From NCBI GenBank assembly GCA_039715165.1, contig JBDLHX010000032.1, forward strand, positions 1-23,623: a stretch of DNA of 23,623 bases. Reading direction: 5' to 3'. Below the pieces are notes generated by a model that saw nothing but the letters and a program-made list of their open reading frames with translations, had not been told where the DNA came from and searched no databases. The translations under genes and the position numbers were made by a program. Source of the stretch: JAHEEL01 sp039715165 (GTDB taxonomy: Bacteria > Actinomycetota > Acidimicrobiia > Spongiisociales > UBA5794). Below are positions 1-6,706 of the stretch, in pieces (the first letter of the stretch is position 1; every line of letters starts with the position of its first letter).

Positions 1-21
1 GAACACCTCCCCACAACCCAT

Positions 22-81
22 GTCCCCCCGGACCGAAGGGACGGGGGGACGCGCATCGGCTCTGCCGATGCGCAGGGGGGA
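22..81. repeat. Tandem stem-loops with G/C-run arms
   Basis: Two adjacent perfect inverted repeats are visible. The first pairs GTCCCCCCG (22-30) with CGGGGGGAC (42-50) around an 11-nt loop. The second pairs GCGCATCGGC (51-60) with GCCGATGCGC (64-73) around a TCT loop, and is followed by a further GGGGGGAC (74-81). This layout resembles REP/BIME-type extragenic palindromes, some of which are mobilised by RAYT (Y1) transposases. No transposase is present in the window, so that assignment is inference. Confidence 0.6.
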
Positions 82-150
82 CGGTTCCACCCGCGGGCGG
101 CGCGCACGACAACGGTCCTGAGCCACAGCGTGCCTCCGAGATCTTCACCG

Positions 151-202
151 CCCCCCTCTGTCGCCTTCGGCGACATCTCCCCCACCGTTCCGACGGGGGA
201 GA
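151..202. repeat. Palindromic interspersed element, copy A
   Basis: The element is a C-run, then a stem TGTCGCC (159-165) / GGCGACA (169-175) with a TTC loop, then TCTCCCCC (176-183) pairing with GGGGGAGA (195-202). The same order of blocks (C-rich block, GTCnGC/GCnGAC hairpin, CTCCCCC ... GGGGGAG hairpin) recurs on the same strand at 23364-23412, inside a coding region. The two copies are therefore probably members of one dispersed family. Confidence 0.65.
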
Positions 203-451
203 ATGCACAACAGCGCCGTTCACACCCTCACCCATTTCGTGAACAACCCCACCCGCGTCAACGCCGTCACATCAACGCATCCAGCCCACATCACCGACGA
301 GGAACCGCGGATCCAGGCGCCGTGGGGGAGGCGATGTCCGGTCTTCGCCACGCAGTTCAGCACCTTGGGGGCAATCGCGGAGCGTGGCTTCCGGCCCTGG
401 TCGGCCCGTGGCGAGCGTGGTAATCGTCGCGTCCTCGAGTCGAGGAGTTGC

Positions 452-832
452 ATGCGTATCGCATTCGCCGTCTTCCTGTTCATCCACGCCGCCGCCCACG
501 GCGTCGGGTTCCTCTCACAGACCTTCCGGATCGGTGGGGACGATGCTCCCGGCGCCCCTGCGTTCCTGCTGAGCGGCCTCGACCCAGGACACTGGATCTT
601 GCGCTTGCTTGGCGTGGTGTGGCTCGGAGTCGGGATCGCGTTCGTGTTCGCGGGAATAGGCGTCTTGAAGCAGGCCGACTGGACCGTCTCTGTGCTCTTG
701 GCTGCCCTCATCATTTCGACGGTGATGAGTCTCATGTGGGTGAAGGACGCTCCGTTCGGCCTCGTGGCGAACGCGATCGTTCTCATCGTGCTGCTCGTGC
801 CGGCTCTCCACGACCGGGTGCTTCCGGGCTAG
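452..832 (+). CDS. Small four-helix integral membrane protein, function unknown
   Basis: This 126-residue protein is almost entirely hydrophobic, with four likely membrane helices at about residues 1-20, 45-68, 74-94 and 99-119. The first helix contains H-A-A-A-H-G-V-G-F, a His pair in a membrane setting that recurs in small uncharacterised actinobacterial membrane proteins. I do not recognise a named family and assign no function. The ATG at 452 is preferred over upstream starts because CGAGGAG (441-447) sits at a suitable distance and the hydrophobic segment begins right after it. Upstream codons read as arginine-rich, non-protein-like sequence. The gene converges on the PAP2 gene: the two TAG stops share the palindrome CTAG (829-832). 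Confidence 0.7.
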   Translation: MRIAFAVFLFIHAAAHGVGFLSQTFRIGGDDAPGAPAFLLSGLDPGHWILRLLGVVWLGVGIAFVFAGIGVLKQADWTVSVLLAALIISTVMSLMWVKDAPFGLVANAIVLIVLLVPALHDRVLPG

Positions 833-1422
833 GAGCAGACGCTCTCACGCAGGGCGTTCGTGGCCTCTCCGACGAGGATGCCGAACGCGTTGCCGCCGAT
901 CGTGTCGAGCGGGAGGTGAGCACCGGCATAGATGCGTGTGATCCCGACGGTGACGGCGAGAGCATGGACGCCGAGGGATCGTCCGAGGGGCTGGTCGTGC
1001 GCCATGACGGTGGCGAGCGTGCTCGCGACCGCCGCGTGCCCTGAGATGTATCCGAGGCTTCCGTCGATCTTCGTCGCGAGGCGGAGATTCGTCGTGGGAT
1101 CGTGGTCGTAGGGCCGGCCGCGGCCGACGAGCTTCTTGACGCCCTTCGCTGCGAGCCACGTAACGAAACCGGCTCCGGCATAGGCGAGGGCGGGATCGAG
1201 GCTCTTCGTCCGGCGGTATGACACGGCGGCGAGCACGAACGGTGCGGTGAGGCTGCCCTCCTGCATCGGCAGCCACGCGATCGGAGCGAGCTCATCGGGA
1301 GCGTTGTTGATGCCCTTGTAGAGCTGCTTCTCCCAGTTCGGGTGGCCGCGGCGTGCCTCGATGGCGGTGGCGACGACGACGGCGGCCGCTGCGCCGATCC
1401 GGATGGCTCTCCCGAGGTTCAT
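829..1422 (-). CDS. PAP2-family (type 2 phosphatidic acid phosphatase-like) membrane phosphatase
   Basis: This 197-residue protein has all three PAP2 signature blocks. The first is K96-x6-R103-P104 (KKLVGRGRP). The second is S127-G128-H129 within YISGHAA. The third is R163-x5-H169-x3-D173 (TRIYAGAHLPLD). The family removes phosphate from lipid phosphates or prenyl diphosphates at the membrane, using the two histidines. The substrate cannot be read from sequence. The start is the ATG at 1422, supported by GGGGAGG 8 nt upstream. It overlaps the TGA of the upstream kinase-like gene as ATGA (1419-1422), so the two are probably translationally coupled. A lipid carrier or lipid phosphate shared by both proteins is plausible but inferred. 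Confidence 0.88.
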   Translation of the reverse strand: MNLGRAIRIGAAAAVVVATAIEARRGHPNWEKQLYKGINNAPDELAPIAWLPMQEGSLTAPFVLAAVSYRRTKSLDPALAYAGAGFVTWLAAKGVKKLVGRGRPYDHDPTTNLRLATKIDGSLGYISGHAAVASTLATVMAHDQPLGRSLGVHALAVTVGITRIYAGAHLPLDTIGGNAFGILVGEATNALRESVCS

Positions 1423-2906
1423 GTGCGGATCCTCCCCGGAACACTTACGTCGAGTCGCGAGACCGAGTCGAGCGGTGGAAGCGAGAGACCCGTGATGCTC
1501 TCGATCTCGTCGCGGATTCGACGGTCGAGGTCGTCGCCCCGTTCGTTGACGGCGGTGCGCGTCGCCCCGGAGAGGGCAGATGGTTGGATCCGACCGGCCG
1601 CTCCCGCGATGGACTCCCCACCGAGCCTGTCCACTGCTGTGCGCACAGCTCGCTCGGGGCCAACGAGGAGGGCGCTCGAAACGAGGAACTCGGCGATGTC
1701 GTTGTCGAGGAGCAGCCGCGACGCTGCCAGCTCGCTGAATCCGAAGTCGATCATCCACGGCGTGCCGTCGTCGTCGAGGAAGACGTTGGCGAGGCGGAGG
1801 TCGCGATGGGCAATGCCGTGGTCTCGCAGCAATCCGATCTGATGCCACGCCTTGTGGAGGACGGTGTCCGTCACGTCATCGGCGGTGTCGAGCGAGCGTC
1901 CACTGATCGCCGCGTATGCGAGGAGCATCGAGTAGTCCTCATCACCGATCTTGCCGACTGTGACGAGTTCGGGGGTCTGCACCCCTGCTGCGGTGGCGCT
2001 GTAGGAGAGGAGGGCTTCGTGTTCGACCGCGCGGCGGAGGCTCGAGAACGCGGGTTCGTCTCCAACGTTCTTGAGGCTCAGCCTGCGGTAGACGCGAAAG
2101 AGGAGGTCGGCGCTTCGCTCGTCGGTGCTGAGCGTCTTGACGAAGAGTCGATCTCCGCCGGTGGTCTCGACGAAGTACGGCGTTGAGCCTCTGGCATCGA
2201 CGTCGGCCGCGTCGATTCGGGAGACGCGGATGCCCGAGCGCTCGAGCGTCTCGACGATCTCTCGTCCACTCGGCCTCCGGTTCGGAGACCCGAGAGCGAA
2301 GAGGACTCCGGCACCGGCGGCGACGCCGATCGACATTGCGAGGATGAGCTCCGCTGGAAGGCTCGTCCCCAGGATGAGGCGGATGAGGACGAGGGCAACG
2401 AGCGCCGCCCACGCAACACGCTGCCACCGGCGGGGCATCCACGGCGCTGCGGCGGTGATGGCGCCGGTCATGGCTGCGACGTACGGGTAGTACGCGGCGA
2501 CGGTTGCGACGGCGGCATCGTGCGCCTGCGGGAGTTCGGTACCGACTGCGTTGAGTAGCCAGCGGCCGACGACCGCGGTCACGGTGGAGGCAACGACGCC
2601 GGCGAGGACGATGACGCCGATGCGCTTGTACGCCCGCTGTTTCAGGAAGAAGGCGAGCAGGAGGAGCGGGGCGGCGAGGACGATGGCACTCACCACCAGG
2701 CCGGTGATTTGCGGGAAGGTCCCGCCTGCACCTTCGATGAGGCCGCCGAGGTCTTCCGTGAGATCGCCGAGCAGGCTGGGGAATACGAATGCGAGGATCA
2801 CCGTGATGATCGTGATGAGCACGGCGACCAGGAGCCGGAGTGCGTCCGTTGGGGAACGGACGGTCACGGCGTGGTCGGGAACGTTGATCTCAGCGGACGC
2901 GGTCAT
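1419..2906 (-). CDS. Membrane-anchored kinase-like protein (six TM helices plus a protein-kinase-like domain)
   Basis: This 495-residue protein has two halves. Residues 20-206 hold about six membrane helices. Residues 215-480 form a kinase-fold domain with the key residues intact: K257 (LFVKTL), E297 on the C-helix (EHEALL), the catalytic loop H367-R368-D369 with N374 (HRDLRLANV), and D387-F388-G389. It most resembles the cytoplasmic kinase/ABC1-like modules that in some actinobacteria are fused to LPG-synthase-type flippase membrane regions (UPF0104). Here no such C-terminal region follows; the next gene encodes a PAP2 phosphatase. The start is the ATG at 2906, with GAAGGG just upstream; a TTG at 2909 is the alternative. 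The substrate is unknown. Confidence 0.75.
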   Translation of the reverse strand: MTASAEINVPDHAVTVRSPTDALRLLVAVLITIITVILAFVFPSLLGDLTEDLGGLIEGAGGTFPQITGLVVSAIVLAAPLLLLAFFLKQRAYKRIGVIVLAGVVASTVTAVVGRWLLNAVGTELPQAHDAAVATVAAYYPYVAAMTGAITAAAPWMPRRWQRVAWAALVALVLIRLILGTSLPAELILAMSIGVAAGAGVLFALGSPNRRPSGREIVETLERSGIRVSRIDAADVDARGSTPYFVETTGGDRLFVKTLSTDERSADLLFRVYRRLSLKNVGDEPAFSSLRRAVEHEALLSYSATAAGVQTPELVTVGKIGDEDYSMLLAYAAISGRSLDTADDVTDTVLHKAWHQIGLLRDHGIAHRDLRLANVFLDDDGTPWMIDFGFSELAASRLLLDNDIAEFLVSSALLVGPERAVRTAVDRLGGESIAGAAGRIQPSALSGATRTAVNERGDDLDRRIRDEIESITGLSLPPLDSVSRLDVSVPGRIRT

Positions 2907-2967
2907 CAACCCTTCGGTTCTACGAGGCGAGAGGCGATGCTACCGCTGCCCACGGGCCCCTTTCACG

Positions 2968-3016
2968 GTCGTCTGTGTCTAATACCACACCACAGGTGGC
3001 ATTAGACACACACGAC
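2968..3016 (-). terminator. Long hairpin downstream of nrdJ
   Basis: An interrupted inverted repeat spans 2968-3016. Its core pairs 2974-2988 (containing GTGTCTAATACCAC) with 2996-3010 (containing GTGGCATTAGACAC) around a 7-nt loop with one mismatch. GTCGT / ACGAC extends the stem after a second mismatch. It begins 9 nt beyond the nrdJ stop codon. There is no U-run, so it would be an intrinsic terminator of the tail-less type, an mRNA 3'-end stabiliser, or an extragenic palindrome. Confidence 0.5.
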
Positions 3017-3025
3017 TGGTGAGCG

Positions 3026-6000
3026 TCAGCTACAGCCGGTCGTGTCCCCGCACGTGAGGCACACGTAGCACGAGCCGCTCCGCACGGTCATGTGGCCGCA
3101 CGTCGAACATGCCGGCGCGTCGCCCATGAGGTCGCCGAGCGAAGACTCCGCTGCCGTGGTCGCGGCAGCGGTCGCGGTTCCTGGGCCGTCCGAGACCACC
3201 ACGGCCGCCGCCACCGGAGCCGGCTCGGGGACCGTGCTCGAGTCGTCGTCGACGAACTTCGCCGCTGCGACCTGGGCATCGATGTCCGCCTCCATCGCCG
3301 CGTCCGTGAGATCGAGCTGTGTGCCCGCCTCCACGGCGATCCCCTTCGGCGGCTCGGGCAGCTCACCGGAGCGGTCCGGAGGCACTTGCACGAGCTCGTC
3401 TCTTTGGAGGTACTCGACGCCGAGGGCGCGGAACACGTAGTCGATGATCGAGTTCGCCAACTTGATGTTTGGGTGACCTTCGACGAAGCCCCGGGGCTCG
3501 AATGTCTGGAACGTGAACGTGTCGACGAACTCCTCGAGGGGCACGCCGTACTGGAGGCCCTTCGACACGGCGATAGCGAAGCACGACAACACGCCGCGCA
3601 GCGTCGCACCCTCTTTCGCGAGGTCGATGAAGAGCTCGCCGAGCGTCCCGTCCGAGTATTCGCCGGTGCGGAGGAACACCTTGTGGCCGCCGACCCGGGC
3701 CTCCTGGGTGAAGCCGACCCTGCGCGACGGGAGGAGGAACCGCGGCCGAGAGATATCGTTGTAGGCCTCGGTCGGTGACATCCCGGGCTGGAACATGCCG
3801 GCGTGGATCATCACCTCGCGAACAACGGCCTCAGTGACCTCCTCGGGCTCGTCCTCGCCGATCCCGTCATCGGTCGTCGACGACAGCGGCTGGGACGCTT
3901 TCGAGCCGTCCCGGTAGAGCGCCATCGCCTTGAGCCCGAGCTTCCATGAGAGGCGATAGGACTCTTCGATGTCCTCGGTGGTCACCTCGTTCGGCATGTT
4001 GATCGTCTTCGAGATCGCTCCCGAGATGAACGGCTGAGCGGCGGCCATCATCTCGATGTGGCCGGAGTGATGGATGAAGCGTTCCCCATACCGTCCGTTG
4101 CGGTTCGCCGTGTCGAACACCGCGAGGTGCTCGTCGAGGAGCCCCGGGGCCCCCTCGATCGTCTGGCGTCCGCAGACGAAGTCGTTCGCTTCGCGGATGT
4201 GCTCGTTCGTGAAGCCGAGCTCGTGGAGCATCGAGAACCCGACGCCGTTGTACTGCTCCTGCGTGAAGCCGAGCCGCTGCATCGTCTCCTCGCCGAGGAT
4301 CCATTGATTGAAGGCGAAGCCGATCTCGAACACCGACGGAAGCGTCGATTCGATCTTCTCGATGTCCGCCGCCGTGAAGCCCTTCGCCATCAGCGTCGCA
4401 GCGTTGATGTGCGGTGCCCGTTGGATGCTCATCGTGCCGACGACGTAATCGATGATCTGCTCGACGCGCGCCTCGCTGTACCCGAGCCGCTTGAGCGCCG
4501 GCGCTATCGAGCCATTCGCGATCTTGAAGTAGCCACCGCCTGCGAGCTTCTTGAATTTCACAAGTGAGAAATCGGGCTCGACTCCGGTCGTGTCGCAATC
4601 CATGAGCAAGCCGATCGTCCCGGTCGGGGCGAGCACCGTCGCCTGGGCGTTGCGGTAGCCGTACTGCTCACCGAGCTCGACGGCGCGATCCCACGCCTCG
4701 CGGGCCTCGGCCACCATCTCCGGCGGTCCGTATTCGGGGTCGATGCCGGTCACGTGGTGGCTCACGCCGTCGTATTCGCTCTGATCGGTGTTGTAAGCGG
4801 CACGCCGGTGGTTGCGCATCACGCGCAGCATCGACTCGCGGTTCTCCTCGTACTTGGGGAACGGCCCGAGAACGCCCGACATCTCGGCAGAGGTGGCGTA
4901 GGCGTCGCCGGTGAGGATCGCGGTGAGCGACCCCGCGATGGCCCTGCCCTCATCGGAGTCGTACGGGACGCCGATGCGCATGAGGAGCGACCCGACGTTG
5001 GCATAGCCGAGGCCGAGCGTGCGGTAGTCGTAAGAGCCCTGCGAGATCTCCTTCGACGGGAAGTGAGCCATCGTGACGGAGATCTCGAGCACGATCGTCC
5101 AGATGCGGATCGCGTGCCGGTAGCCGTCGAGGTCGAAGACGCCCCTGTCGTCGTCGTAGAACTGCCCGAGGTTCAACGACGCGAGGTTGCACGCCGTGTT
5201 GTCGAGGAACATGTACTCCGAGCAGGGGTTCGAGGCCCGGATCTCGCCTTCGGCCGGAGCCGTGTGCCACTCATTGACGGTCGAATGGAACTGGAGGCCG
5301 GGGTCGGCGCTCGCCCACGCCGCCTCCGCGATCTTGTGCCAGAGATCCCGGGCCTTGAGGGTGCGCATCGAACTTCCGTCCGTACGGCTCGTCAAGTCCC
5401 ACTCTCCGTCGTCGACGACGGCCTCGAGGAAGTCGTTCGTCACTCGCACCGAATTGTTCGAGTTCTGACCGGAGACCGTTGCATAGGCCTCGCCGTTGAA
5501 GTCGGACGAGTAGCCGGCCGCGACGAGCGCCCGAACCTTGTCTTCCTCTTTCGCCTTCCATTCGATGAACGTCTCGACGTCGGGATGGTCGATGTCGACA
5601 ATCACCATCTTCGCTGCGCGTCGCGTCGTGCCGCCCGACTTGATAGCGCCGGCGGCCCGGTCGCCGACCTTGAGGAAGCTCATGAGGCCGGAGGATTTCC
5701 CGCCGCCCGAGAGCCGCTCTCCCTCGCCCCGTATGCGCGAGTAGTTGGCGCCCGCACCGGCGCCCATCTTGAACAGGCGCGCTTCACGGACCCAGAGATC
5801 CATGATCCCGCCGGGGTTCACGAGGTCGTCGTCGACGCTCATGATGAAGCAGGCGTGGGGTGCCGGACGGCCGTACGCGTCGGGGGACTCGACGTTCTCG
5901 CCGGTCTCCGGGTCGACGTACCAGAAGCCCTGGGGCACGCCGGTGATGCCGTAGCGATGGTTGAGTCCGGTGTTGAACCACTGCGGCGAGTTCGGGGCCG

Positions 6001-6409
6001 CCATCTGGTGGAGGAGCATGTAGACGAGTTCGTCTTCGAACGCCTGGGCGTCATCGGCCGAGGCGAAATAGTCGTTCTCCTCGCCCCACCAGCGCCACGT
6101 CGCTGCGAGGCGATCGACGACCTGACGGGCGGAGCGCTCCGGGCCGAGAGCCGGCTGCCCGTCGTCGCCGAGGATTGGCTGCCCATCTTCGTCGTACTGG
6201 GGGACACCCGCCTTGCGGAAGTACTTCGAGACCATGATGTCGGCGGCGACCTGGGACCATGCGGTCGGGACTTCAGCGTTCTCCATCTCGAAAACGATCG
6301 ATCCATCAGGGTTCGTGATGCGGGAATCTCTGCGAATCCACTCCACGGAGTCGTATGGGTCGGTCTCGGCGTTCGTGAACCGCCGTTCGATTCGGAGCCC
6401 CTCGGTCAT
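3026..6409 (-). CDS. nrdJ: Adenosylcobalamin-dependent (class II) ribonucleoside-diphosphate reductase
   Basis: This enzyme reduces ribonucleotides to deoxyribonucleotides in the cytosol, using a radical generated from coenzyme B12, so it works with or without oxygen. The 1127-residue protein shows the class II layout. Redox Cys187 lies in HACFIMSV. The active-site N394-P-C396-S-E398 holds the thiyl-radical Cys and the catalytic Glu. The partner Cys407 is in NTACNL. A TSCPD-type domain spans about 890-1010. A low-complexity Ala/Thr-rich linker leads to a Cys-rich C-terminal tail (Cys at 1101, 1104, 1114, 1117, 1120, 1126), probably a zinc ribbon carrying the re-reducing thiols. There is no intein. 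The ATG at 6409 has GAGGAGGG just upstream. No other reductase class or nrdR lies in the window. Confidence 0.97.
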   Translation of the reverse strand: MTEGLRIERRFTNAETDPYDSVEWIRRDSRITNPDGSIVFEMENAEVPTAWSQVAADIMVSKYFRKAGVPQYDEDGQPILGDDGQPALGPERSARQVVDRLAATWRWWGEENDYFASADDAQAFEDELVYMLLHQMAAPNSPQWFNTGLNHRYGITGVPQGFWYVDPETGENVESPDAYGRPAPHACFIMSVDDDLVNPGGIMDLWVREARLFKMGAGAGANYSRIRGEGERLSGGGKSSGLMSFLKVGDRAAGAIKSGGTTRRAAKMVIVDIDHPDVETFIEWKAKEEDKVRALVAAGYSSDFNGEAYATVSGQNSNNSVRVTNDFLEAVVDDGEWDLTSRTDGSSMRTLKARDLWHKIAEAAWASADPGLQFHSTVNEWHTAPAEGEIRASNPCSEYMFLDNTACNLASLNLGQFYDDDRGVFDLDGYRHAIRIWTIVLEISVTMAHFPSKEISQGSYDYRTLGLGYANVGSLLMRIGVPYDSDEGRAIAGSLTAILTGDAYATSAEMSGVLGPFPKYEENRESMLRVMRNHRRAAYNTDQSEYDGVSHHVTGIDPEYGPPEMVAEAREAWDRAVELGEQYGYRNAQATVLAPTGTIGLLMDCDTTGVEPDFSLVKFKKLAGGGYFKIANGSIAPALKRLGYSEARVEQIIDYVVGTMSIQRAPHINAATLMAKGFTAADIEKIESTLPSVFEIGFAFNQWILGEETMQRLGFTQEQYNGVGFSMLHELGFTNEHIREANDFVCGRQTIEGAPGLLDEHLAVFDTANRNGRYGERFIHHSGHIEMMAAAQPFISGAISKTINMPNEVTTEDIEESYRLSWKLGLKAMALYRDGSKASQPLSSTTDDGIGEDEPEEVTEAVVREVMIHAGMFQPGMSPTEAYNDISRPRFLLPSRRVGFTQEARVGGHKVFLRTGEYSDGTLGELFIDLAKEGATLRGVLSCFAIAVSKGLQYGVPLEEFVDTFTFQTFEPRGFVEGHPNIKLANSIIDYVFRALGVEYLQRDELVQVPPDRSGELPEPPKGIAVEAGTQLDLTDAAMEADIDAQVAAAKFVDDDSSTVPEPAPVAAAVVVSDGPGTATAAATTAAESSLGDLMGDAPACSTCGHMTVRSGSCYVCLTCGDTTGCS

Positions 6410-6443
6410 CGTCCCTCCTCAGCCGGCGGCACCGCCGACATCG

Positions 6444-6452
6444 TTATCCACA
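6444..6452 (+). promoter_or_regulatory. Perfect DnaA box in the nrdJ leader
   Basis: TTATCCACA matches the classical DnaA box consensus at all nine positions. It lies 35-43 nt upstream of the nrdJ start codon, inside the predicted transcribed leader. DnaA control of ribonucleotide reductase is established for nrdAB of E. coli. Applying it to this class II gene is inference. Confidence 0.55.
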
Positions 6453-6465
6453 ATTCTGTACACAC

Positions 6466-6481
6466 CCACAAGATGTTGGGG
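6466..6481 (-). promoter_or_regulatory. NrdR box 1 (start-codon-proximal)
   Basis: Read on the nrdJ strand, the core is CAACATCTTG, fitting the NrdR core pattern C-w-A-n-A-T-n-T-w-G. Its centre (6473.5) is exactly 32 bp from that of box 2, the three-helical-turn spacing typical of paired NrdR boxes. NrdR is the ATP/dATP-sensing repressor of ribonucleotide reductase genes. Confidence 0.8.
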
Positions 6482-6497
6482 TGGGGAAGAAGCGCAC

Positions 6498-6513
6498 CCC
6501 CTACATCTAGCAC
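6498..6513 (-). promoter_or_regulatory. NrdR box 2 (promoter-proximal)
   Basis: The core on the nrdJ strand is CTAGATGTAG, matching C-w-A-n-A-T-n-T-w-G with its centre at 6505.5. It begins a few bases after the predicted transcription start (about 6516), so bound NrdR would block the initiating polymerase. Confidence 0.8.
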
Positions 6514-6517
6514 GGTT

Positions 6518-6541
6518 TCACGAGTGTAATTACACTTGTGA
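6518..6541. promoter_or_regulatory. 24-bp operator-like palindrome over the nrdJ promoter
   Basis: The half-site TCACGAGTGTAA (6518-6529) faces TTACACTTGTGA (6530-6541), with 11 of 12 positions complementary. The inner 14 bp, AGTGTAATTACACT (6523-6536), is a perfect palindrome. It covers the -10 hexamer and most of the spacer. It does not fit the NrdR, Rex (TTGTGAAN4TTCACAA) or actinobacterial LexA patterns, so the binding protein is unknown. Confidence 0.55.
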
Positions 6542-6551
6542 CATCAGTCAA
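6523..6551 (-). promoter_or_regulatory. nrdJ promoter (-35 TTGACT, -10 TACACT)
   Basis: On the minus strand TTGACT (6551-6546) is followed by exactly 17 nt and then TACACT (6528-6523), close to the housekeeping sigma consensus. Transcription would start near 6516, giving a leader of about 107 nt that includes both NrdR boxes and the DnaA box. Confidence 0.7.
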
Positions 6552-6706
6552 ACATCCACCGAATCTGCCCTCTCAGGGGCCTGAGACGCCGACTTCGGAG
6601 CCGATTCGGGGATGCCGCCGGTAGTTCTAGATGCCGTTGTGCGCAAGGGCAAGGCCGAACCGGAAGAGGTTTTCGCGGTGCGGATCTGGTTTTCGCGAGT
6701 CGCTGT

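Larger units (their letters stand above)
1..451. other. Gene-free stretch with repeat clusters
   Basis: I see no convincing gene here. Open frames in this stretch have no recognisable protein content and no ribosome binding site. The left part is made of G- and C-run palindromes (22-81) and a second palindromic element (151-202). A weak stem, GTTCAC at 218-223 pairing with GTGAAC at 239-244, is also present. The last part, about 250-440, should hold the promoter of the small membrane protein gene at 452, but I cannot pick out a clear -35/-10 pair. Confidence 0.6.
6410..6706. other. nrdJ control region and MFS 3' flank
   Basis: This gene-free stretch separates the MFS gene (ending at 6707) from nrdJ (starting at 6409). 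The part from 6410 to 6551 carries the nrdJ leader, a DnaA box, two NrdR boxes, a large palindrome and the promoter. In 6552-6706 I see no gene. A direct repeat of GGTTTTCGCG, about 20 nt apart, occurs near 6668-6698; its role is unknown. Confidence 0.65.

Noticed and set aside
203..451. N-terminal extension of the small membrane protein
   Set aside because: The upstream in-frame codons are not protein-like, and a good ribosome binding site supports the ATG at 452.
6410..6520. Cobalamin riboswitch ahead of the B12-dependent reductase
   Set aside because: The predicted leader is only about 107 nt, is taken up by NrdR boxes and a DnaA box, and shows no B12-box-like sequence or junction fold.
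4754..6529. Long open frame of about 590 codons on the plus strand
   Set aside because: It lies antisense to nrdJ, is Arg/Val/Asp-rich as expected for a GC-rich shadow, and has no recognisable domain.
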